Shown here: in pieces, positions 56,300-64,000 of the stretch
Position numbering within the stretch: position 1 is the first letter of the stretch
Layout: every line of letters starts with the position of its first letter
DNA from: Armillaria gallica
Lineage: Eukaryota > Basidiomycota > Agaricomycetes > Agaricales > Physalacriaceae
Assembly (NCBI GenBank): GCA_037576215.1
Contig: JBANDB010000003.1
Coordinates: 7,440,001-7,504,000 of the forward strand
Reading direction: 5' to 3'
DNA length: 64,000 nt
Program-made: the position numbers and the translations under genes
Notes under the pieces: generated by a model
Databases searched by the model: none
Told to the model about the DNA's origin: nothing
Seen by the model: the letters and a program-made list of their open reading frames with translations, nothing else

Positions 56300-58850
56300 G
56301 AAGAGTCGGGTAGCAGGGCTATACGGAACGATTGACGATCTACGGAATGATCATATAAAGGTGCGCCTGCTGCGAAGATAGACATATCAGTCGTTGTACA
56401 TCATTCCAGTCGGATCGCCGTACCGAGCGCCTGGCCCGAACGATGCATCTTTGGCTCAATTCTTCAGCGCTTAGCGTCTAGGGAATGCTATACCGCTCGA
56501 GGCCCGAGGCCTGGCCCATCAGTAACATCATTCGCCCCTTCAACAGGAACACAGTAGCCTCTGTACATTATTTCCAGTCAGATCGTCCTGCAGCGAAAGA
56601 CATGTCTTTGGCTCAATTCTTCAGGACCGTCCAAGGAATGTCATTACTACCCAAGGCTTGTATCAGCAGCAGCATTCGTCCTTTCAGCAGGAATGTTTCA
56701 GAATTATGGGGCCTTGCTTGCTTAGAAGCTGCGCTCGTAGCAGACTCTTGGCATGTAAACTGCACGAATCTGAGTGATGTCTGTTTCTGAGGAAGAAGAG
56801 TCGCCGTTTGGGCGTCTAGTGTATGTTTCCCGGCATGGCGATGTCGTGCATCAGGATAGGATGACAAAGACTGGTTTCGACGGTTCCAAGTTCCGTGATC
56901 CCTCTATTGCAGGACACCCTCGAGGATTGTACAGTCACTGCAAGTGATCCCCCCGCGCTTATTACCCCCATGTCCTGGCTGTTTACCGCCGTGACGCTGG
57001 TGACCAAAAGAGGCGGTTGGATGTGAACAAGTGGTGAGACAGTAAGGAATTGGGCAACAAACAAATTTATCCTTGAAACACAAGTTTGCTGCCTGGACGA
57101 ACCGGCCGAGACCGGCTGTCGATTTAGGCAGGAAACGCGTCTGTGGCATGGGAATCATACGCCTTCTTGCCGTTTAGGGCTGGCTCCGGAAATGTCATCC
57201 TGATTCCCAACGACGACAAGCATGACGAGTTAATGAGTGTCTATCCCCCACTGTAACCAAAATTTGGAGTGTTTGATCGTCTGCTTGCTTTCTTTTCTCT
57301 TTCTTATCTTCGGGATGATATAAAGTAGTACGTTTATATCTGTCTTTCTTTCAAGTCTCATCAACTTATCTGTATATAGCTCAGCTTGGGCACAGCGAGG
57401 ATACCATGAATCGATTAAATCAAACGGCATTGGGAGAGGATCATCGTGGTGGCATAGGTGTGTTTGATTTTCGTTGCTGAAGGGATGGGACTCATGTCAT
57501 CTACAGGCTTGTGGACATCGGCTCGACAATGACGACAACGACAAGCGGGCCACACCCTTACAGTATGAGAAGATGGGCATTTGCGAAAGACCTCGCCTAT
57601 CCTGCGGCAGATCGTAGTGTTGTTGGTCGATGATAGGACCGATTTGTTCAACGAAAACCCTCTGGAGCTGCATAGCCAATTCTCTGTGGCTCTCCTAATT
57701 CGACCTACCCACCATCTCGCTCATCATCGATATTGGCATAGATCAGGTGGACAACATGTCCTGTGGCATCAAGCGACACTTCAAACGAAAGGCTTCACAG
57801 AAAAGAATACGACAGTTGTAGGATGACATGGCGTCATGACACGAGATTTTCTGGTGCGACCTACGCCTCCTTGCATCCTTTACTATTCTGATGACCATTT
57901 CTCGTAGCATTTTAGGTGATGGAAGATATGACCATCACCAGCATAGTGACATCGGCGCCATGAGTACGAGGAGACAAGCATCAGATTGGACTCGTCTACT
58001 TAAGCGGAGACGGCCCAATCCTCATCTATTTACAACAGATTCGCCTCCGTGTTCATGTTCACACTTCTCTTGGACTGCAACTCGCGAGAAGCCTCTCCGT
58101 GGTATATGTCGCTGATCTTTCCGGTACCCACATTCCATCATTGATTATCTCCAACATACCTAATTGTGCGTGTGTTCCTGGCTTATGGAAATTTACTAAC
58201 ATCGGCGATATTTGTAGGGATGGGGGACGGTCAAGAATTTTGCATGGTGCCGCACTCTCAGCGTCATTTTCTTGCCATGACTCTGGACATAAAAGCTGTG
58301 TAAGGAGATGCATTTGCTGTACGTGCTGCGCTTTATCATCTTATTAATATGCACATTCACATTGACGTTTTCTCAGTACATTTGGGTCGCATGGTGATAC
58401 ACCAATGTTTTACGCATAGTGGGATCGCACAAGTTGTCAGAATTTGCTAATGCGCGCGCTTGGTTTGAGGCGTCGAGCTTCTGCCTGATATATTCCCTTA
58501 CATACAATCATGATAGAGCGGTGATTCCTCCGACAATGTTGATTCCGATATTCATAAACTCAATGCTGTGGTAATACACTCTGGTGGTGCAATCGTTCGT
58601 AAACGCGCCTATCGTCTGTGCCAAAGCAGGGTTCGACTCCTTGCCAGAGAGTTAAATCTGACGAGATGTAAGATATTTTTGAATTGTGTTCCATATGACC
58701 TTTCCCAGCCCTCAGAGTCTGTTGGTACGGCTTATGAGCGATGGCTACGAGTTTTGACAAACGTAAGCTTGTGTCTATGAAGTGATTGTAATCTTACGAA
58801 GAGAACAGGACCTTTCCACAGGCCGGGTGGCAATATCATGAAGAGCTACC
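56300..58850. repeat. Duplicated segment H, copy 1 (matches 61.05-63.12 kb)
   Basis: Aligns over about 2 kb with 61,050-63,120 ('CTCGAGGCCCGAGGC', 'CCTTTCAGCA', 'GTCTGTTTCTGAGGAAG', 'GGGCTGGCTCCGGA', 'GCGGGCCACACCCTTACAGTA', 'ATTGATTATCTCCAACATACC'). Weak coding segments occur, e.g. plus-strand 'HIPSLIISNIPNCACVPG' near 58,130-58,180. Neither copy keeps a continuous frame. No function is recognised. Confidence 0.5.
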
Positions 58851-58914
58851 GAGGAAGTGAGCATCACACACTCAGTCCGTCCGAGAGTGAGCTGTTTGAT
58901 ATGGCCGCTCCTCC

Positions 58915-59700
58915 ATATGTAGTCCTCCTATGTGGCACCGCTCATGTGTTGGAAGGAAATTGAGATTACTGACTCGCCACTTAATGTTTGCGTATCAAAA
59001 TCAGTGGCGGCAATGTTTGTCGATACTGGTTCCGCGCGGCTAGGATGTGATGATGACCTAGCTCGAACGTCCTGTCGATGGCGCCATGAATTAACACCTT
59101 TCTATTTTCCTCATATCTATGGATCGCGAGGTACTGGGGCTGTCAACCCGGCGGTCTTGTCCACTGTTTTGCTTCTGAGTTCTGACAATCCACGTGTCAT
59201 AGAGCTTCGTTCGTCTTCATATATCTCCGCGATCGACCAAGAGGACATGGAGCATTCTTTTCCGATGTTTCGATAGCTGCAAACGTTTGCACACATACCT
59301 TGGGCGACAGCATTGTCGTAAGTGATGTCTTTCTATAACTTACCCAACCTTCGCTGAGGATTGTTCAAGGTTATCATGCGATCGGGTCATTTGTATCCTT
59401 CCAGTACTGCTTCGGCTGGTAAGCAATATCATGATACCAACTGCTCAGATGCTGTGTCACTAATGGCACCCTAGTCTGTGGCTTTGGACAGACAGTCTTC
59501 TTTGCTCAGGCCAGGACGAGTCCACGCAAGGTGTCTTTGGTTCCAATGTGCTCTGTCGCTCGTGACCAGCATTGTCCCGACCTCATTAGATGTACAGTAG
59601 TCTCTTTAATTTCCCAGGCAGGCATGAAGCTTGCTATATCGTCTTCCTTCAGATACCGCGGAATACCCACGATAGTTGTTGAGTCGTGGGCGAGCTACTC
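58915..59700 (+). pseudogene. Remnant of the 38.7 kb membrane protein gene
   Basis: Parallel to 37,970-38,150 and then, after a deletion of about 700 bp, to 38,840-39,545 ('CTATGGATCGCGAGG', 'TATATCTCCGCGATCGACCA', 'GGGCGACAGCATTGTCGTAAGTGATGTCTTTC', 'GACAGACAGTCTTCTTTG' as shared words). The 'GDSIV' splice donor is kept but the next exon is largely deleted. The first exon is gone. Not functional. Confidence 0.7.
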
Positions 59701-59724
59701 TAAAAATTCCCTTGACGGGGACTT

Positions 59725-59800
59725 CTGATCGGGATTTGAACCCAGAACCAACAAGCAATATTCCTGCCACACTAATTACAATCCTTTCCTAACTTAAAAG
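59725..59800 (-). repeat. tRNA-derived (SINE-like) segment
   Basis: Minus strand: A box TAGTGTGGCAGG (near 59,765) and B box GGTTCAAATCC (59,732-59,742), the same order and neighbours as at 46.44 kb. Followed within 40 bp by the start of small-gene block 4. Confidence 0.55.
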
Positions 59801-60152
59801 GTACGTCCCAGTACGTGTATTACTGTGGATTCCAGTCTCTTACTATGACTATACTTAAACCTATGAATGCTTTCTCCGTGTTTGGCCTTCCTCACGGTAC
59901 CACTGATGAGAAATACTTAGCTTGCGAGGCAGCATATCCATGTAACTAGGATAGAATTATATTTAGTAGGTCTAGTAGCACAAATCGAGAGAAGCACGCG
60001 AAGTACTTGCTCGCTGTGAAGAAAAGACTACATCATGTAAGTATAGGATAGAAAAGGGCAAGGGAGCGTGAATTATTTCCGGTGGATAGATATAAGATAT
60101 AAGGACAGCTCAGATGCATAATGGGATTGAGGTCTCCTGGCATTGTCGACCT

Positions 60153-60540
60153 TTACGCGGCCCATCCTCCTCTTCTGGTCGCGCCTGCACTGGTGTTGGT
60201 TTGTCCTCCATTACCAGTCCCACAGGGCTTCTGGGGTTTTCCCCCTCCAGGTCTCCCAGCTCCCGAACTAGTGTTAGTCTGGGGTCCACGAGGAACGTAT
60301 CTATGAAATATTCAATGAGTAAATCTCGCCAGTGCCGAATTCGCGTACCCTTGTCCTGACATCGAGCCACTGACCAACATTCAGTACGGGGAAGAACGAA
60401 AAAGCGATCAAACCGCGAACCTGGATGAACCACCTCTGTGAAAGAGACCGTGAGCACCGACAGACTGATAAGAAATATAAATGTACATACCGTGCAGACG
60501 TCGAAATGGCTCGGAGGTGCTGGAAAATGTTGAATTGCAT
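60153..60540 (-). CDS. Small Gly/Ser/Pro/Arg-rich protein, tandem family copy 4
   Basis: Start MQFNIFQHLRAISTSA at 60,540; exon 4 at 60,153-60,300 (148 nt), reading 'YVPRGPQTNTSSGAGRPGGG' and ending 'GATRRGGWAA'. The 15-nt exon encodes a Gly/Ser-rich linker, and exon 3 reads 'GSMSGQG'. The splice signals match the other copies. A 164-codon uninterrupted frame (60,110-60,604) overlaps it in another phase. It exists only because the intron lengths happen to keep that phase open, so I prefer the spliced model. Predicted length is 77 residues. Confidence 0.55.
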
Positions 60541-60724
60541 GTCTGCAGTGCGTTAGGTGGGTGGTTTGAATAGCGAAGTAGTAGCGTAGTGAAGAAATAC
60601 GCACCTCATACGCCGCCTTTTATACCATAACATATATTGATGCACATTGTATCCTTGGCATGCTACAAGTCGGCTGTCATCGCACCGACGTTTCAGTATA
60701 CGTCAGCATTCCCAAAATTAAAGA

Positions 60725-61035
60725 GCAGCGCATTGTAAATAGTTAGCACGTGTAGCATGTATCGTCGTCGACGGCACAGAAATCAAAAGGTAAGCTGCCG
60801 ATCCATCATTTCGTGTATCATGACAATCTGTTACCTGCATTAGAGTACGGAGGTAGCCAGGGCACAGGAAACATTGATACAGGGATCCTGGTATGCAAGC
60901 CCCGTGATGATGATCAGGGCGGGATCGCCGGTTTTACCAAGGTGACATCGCAATATTATTTTTAGACCATGTCTATTTCCTCAGAGGCCTCGGCTACTTC
61001 GTTGAATGGAGCGTATTCCTCAGGAGTGTGGACAA
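60725..61035 (-). repeat. 'E' block, copy 4
   Basis: Parallel to 55,985-56,290, with a few short deletions ('CCGGTTTTACCAAGG' against 'CCGGTATGCTTTACCAAGG'). Confidence 0.55.
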
Positions 61036-61049
61036 AGCAGAAGAGTCGG

Positions 61050-63120
61050 GTAGAGAAGCTATAGGGAATGATTGTCAATCTACAGAATGATCGTATAAGG
61101 GTGCGCATGCTGCGAAGATAGACATATTAGTCGCTATACATCATTTTCAGTCGGATCGCCGTACCCAGAATGGCGCATCTTTGGTTCAATTCTAGCGCTC
61201 AGCGTCCAGGGAATGCTATTACCGCTCGAGGCCCGAGGCTTGGCATATCAGTAATATCATCTGCCCCTTCAACAGGAACACAGTAGCCTCTGTACATGAT
61301 TTCCAGTCGGATCACCCTGCCGCGAACTTGGCTCAATTGTTCAGGGCCGTCCAAGGAATGTTATAACTTCCCGAGGCTTGTATCAGGGGCAGCGTTCGTC
61401 CTTTCAGCAAGAATGTTTGAGAATTACTGGGCCTTGATTGCCCAATAGCAGCCCTCGGAGCAGACTCTTGTCATGTAGACTGCACAAATCTGAGTGATGT
61501 CTGTTTCTGAGGAAGGAGAGAGTCGCCGTTTGGGCGTCCAGTGTATGTTTCATGGCATGGCGATTTCGAGTGTAAGGATAAGGGTGACGGAAGCTCGTTT
61601 TGACGGTTCCACGTTCCGTGGTACCTCTATTGCAGGACATGTTCGATGATCGCACAGTCACTGCAAGTGATTCCTCCCCGCTTATCCCCTATGCCCTGGC
61701 CGTTTACTGTCGTGCCGCTGGCGAAGACTTTCGAATGCTGTTGGAAATATGGTTGGATGCGAACAAGCGGTAAGGCAGAAAGGAATTGGGCGACGAGGAA
61801 ACTTATCCTTGAGACACGAGTTTGTTGCTTGGCGGTATGGACGACCCGGCGGTTGTCGATTTAGGCAGGAAATGCGTCTGTGGCGTGAGAATCGTACGGA
61901 CTTTGTTTACCGTTTAGGGCTGGCTCCGGAGGCGTTCAACTCAACGACCACGAGCATGACGAGCTAACGATGCTCTGTCCCCATTGTACCCAAAATCCCG
62001 AATATTTGAACCTATCTCTGCTTTCTGTTGTCCTTTTTATCTTCAAATCGGTTCGTAGGATGTCGTAAAAAAGTACGTTGAGTTCCGCCTTTCTGTTGTC
62101 TACTTATCTCTGTATAATTCAGCTTGGGGGCAGAGAGAGGGCACCATGAATTGATTGAAGCAAACAGCACTGGGCGAAGATCGTGGAAGTGGTGCAGGTG
62201 TGTTCGCTTACCGTTGCTGTATGCATGGCGCTCATATCGTCAATAGGCTTGCGGGCACCGGCTCGACAATGGCGACGACGACGAGCGGGCCACACCCTTA
62301 CAGTACGAGAACGTGCACTTTGCGAAATACCTCGCCTATCATGCGGTAGACCGTAGTGGTGTTGATCGATAACAGGACCGATTTGTTCAACGAAAACCCG
62401 AAGACTGTCAGGAGCTGCAGAGCTAATTCTTCGCGGCTCTCCTGCAAAATCTACTCCAACCCTGCTCACCTCCTCGCTCTTCATTGGCATAAACCGTGTG
62501 GGCAATATGTCTCGTGGCCTCAAGCGACACTTCAGACGGAACACTTTGTGCGAAAGAATGAAGGTGTCATGACACGGAATTTTCTGGTACGACCTACGCC
62601 TCCTTGTATCCTTTATTACCCTCATCACCAGTGCTCGTGGCATTTTAGGCGATGGAAGATATAGCTACCACCAGCAGATTGCCATCGGCGCCATGACTAC
62701 GAGATAAACCTCAGATCGGACTCATCTACTTTCATCAGCGGACCACGGCCCAATCCTCATCTGTTTACAACCAGATTCGCCTACGTATCCACGTTCATAC
62801 TTCTCCGGGGCTGCGACTCGCAAGAAGTCTCTGTGTTATGTATGTCGCTGGTCTTTCCGGTACATTCCATAATCGATTATCTCCAACATACCTAATCGTG
62901 CGTGCGTTCCTGGCCGATACAAATTCACTAACGTTGACCATCTTTGTAGGATATACCACCGCCAGGGGCGGTCAAGACTTTTGCATAACACCATACTCTT
63001 AGCCAGGACTCTGGGAATCAAATCTGTGTGAGATGCATTCGTGGTATGTCCCGTGCTTGATCGTCTCATGCACCCTCAAAATAACGTTTGCTCGGTACAT
63101 TTAGAAGGTTGCATGTGTGA
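61050..63120. repeat. Duplicated segment H, copy 2
   Basis: Second copy of 56.3-58.4 kb. Here 61,560-61,770 has a better plus-strand reading ('TASDSSPLIPYALAVYCRAA' and 'EDFRMLLEIWLDANKR', ending at a GTAAGG donor), which looks like a real exon of an unrecognised protein. The rest is broken. The mariner-type MITE is inserted at its right end. Confidence 0.5.
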
Positions 63121-63122
63121 TA

Positions 63123-63898
63123 CAGTTGTGGACAAGCAAAGGCCACCAAAAATCCGACCCATTTTTAGAAGGACCCTGGTTAGGTAAACAGCGGGTTTTT
63201 TTGCACGAAAGTGTAGATATGGCCATAATAAAGATATTTGACGAGCCGATTTCCCGTAGCGTGAGTTTTGACCAAAAAATTTCCTAAAAATTTGGCGTAC
63301 CCCCTAAAAGTCGTGGGAAAAACTTCGGAGATAGCGCAATCGACTCCTTTTCAAAATCTGCATCTGATACCGCCGAAATCTTAGAATTTTATCGAGCCGT
63401 TCGTCTACAGACTGGTCGTCATGGGACGCAGGGGCCGTCCTTAAAAGCACGTGAATTACAATATCTGGGCTCCGAATTCATGCTGCCCGGTGCTGAGTTA
63501 CTCTGTTACAATTGAAGAGTCAAATGTCGCTTTATGGAGGATGTTCGCGGAGTCAATAGGCTCTTCGGTTGAATTAGTTTATAAGCGCTTCCAGGAGAAA
63601 TTTCACAGCGGTTGGGGAAAAAATCAGCTTCGCCTGCGTTTCAGCCGAGAATGATGCAAACTGAGACTGTGTTGACGGGCTAGATGACGTGACCCATACT
63701 GGAAAGGCCAAAAGAGGTACACACAATTCGATTTTTTGGGTCCAAAATTTTGGCGCCGCAAAAATGTCGTGGGAAAAACTTCGGAGTGTGTTTTTTGGAC
63801 GTTTTCGGCCTCTGGCATTCCGAATCTGAACTTAGATTTTGTCTAGAAAATCTAGTTTAGTCGGAAATAAATTGGTTGCCTTTGCTTGTCCACAACTG
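63123..63898. mobile_element. Tc1/mariner-type MITE (776 bp) with TA target duplication
   Basis: Ends CAGTTGTGGACAAGCAAAGG and CCTTTGCTTGTCCACAACTG are perfect inverted repeats over 21 bp and continue with one mismatch (GCCACCAA / GCAACCAA). TA flanks both sides (63,121-63,122 and 63,899-63,900), the mariner target duplication. The paralogous segment at 58.39-58.43 kb reads GGTGATACACCAATG across the site, with one TA: an empty site. There is no DDE transposase frame. Inside, GTCGTGGGAAAAACTTCGGA occurs twice in direct orientation (63,310 and 63,766). Confidence 0.85.
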
Positions 63899-63900
63899 TA

Positions 63901-64000
63901 CATCAATTCTCTTTTACGTATAATGGGGACACATGAGTTACCGGAATGCGCGCGCTTGGTTCGAAGCTCAGTGTAAGCGTCGAGCTTCTGCCTTATATAT
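63901..64000. repeat. Segment H resumes after the MITE
   Basis: Aligns with 58,400-58,500 (GCGCGCTTGGTT, GCGTCGAGCTTCTGCCT), confirming that the MITE interrupted one copy of the duplicated segment. Confidence 0.7.

Noticed and set aside
60110..60604. A 164-codon uninterrupted minus-strand frame over small-gene copy 4
   Set aside because: It crosses the conserved splice sites in a different phase; the equivalent frame is interrupted in copies 1 and 2. The short spliced model explains the indels better.
1..64000. CRISPR arrays, rRNA genes, bacterial-type operators or riboswitches
   Set aside because: None seen. No regularly spaced short repeats, no rRNA signatures; the genome is eukaryotic.

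Overview
The window reads as nuclear DNA of a filamentous basidiomycete, most likely an Agaricomycete. The evidence is protein genes cut by many 45-65 bp GT-AG introns, a CxC2-type KDZ transposase, a Helitron with a DUF6570-type N-terminus, chromodomain Ty3/gypsy elements, a cytochrome P450 of basidiomycete type and a multi-pass membrane protein of a family expanded in mushrooms. There are no bacterial-style operons, rRNA genes or CRISPR arrays. Function calls come from reading motifs by eye; no database search was possible.

Layout. 1-2,717: decayed KDZ transposase (+). 2.7-8.0 kb: CpG-poor repeat DNA with a 250-300 bp tandem array and a 516 bp hAT-type MITE. 8.1-8.3 kb: two tRNA-like segments. 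8,447-10,826: a near-complete P450 gene (-). 11.07-11.75 kb: a TIR element. 11,843-12,971: an unrecognised multi-exon gene (-). 13.8-14.3 kb: a remnant of a cysteine-rich gene family (-). 15.3-17.1 kb: a large palindrome abutting a 5.6 kb decayed hAT transposon (17,077-22,698, +). 22.8-23.9 kb: a cysteine-rich gene remnant split by a hAT MITE. 23.9-32.3 kb: Ty3/gypsy element A (-), itself split by a TIR element and by a block holding a 1.2 kb palindrome. 33.1-34.5 kb: Ty3/gypsy fragment B (-), joined to a truncated Helitron (34.5-36.75 kb, +).

From 36.9 kb to the end the DNA is a mosaic of paralogous blocks. They are: cysteine-rich gene remnants (37.0, 45.1, 50.4 and 54.6 kb, +); a multi-pass membrane protein gene (38.7 kb, with a remnant at 58.9 kb); decayed membrane-type genes (43, 48.5 and 52.7 kb, -); and four copies, about 4.2-4.8 kb apart, of a block carrying a small gene on the minus strand (46.9, 51.2, 55.4 and 60.2 kb). 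That small gene can be read in all four copies as a four-exon gene for a 77-79 residue Gly/Ser/Pro/Arg-rich protein, with conserved splice sites and a TATA box. It is the best candidate here for something undescribed. The window closes with a mariner-type MITE (63,123-63,898) whose paralogous empty site lies at 58.4 kb.

The gene content does not form one pathway. The biological picture is a transposon-rich, segmentally duplicating region in which older copies (15-33 kb) have lost most CpG dinucleotides, while related copies elsewhere keep them. That is the signature expected of cytosine methylation followed by deamination.
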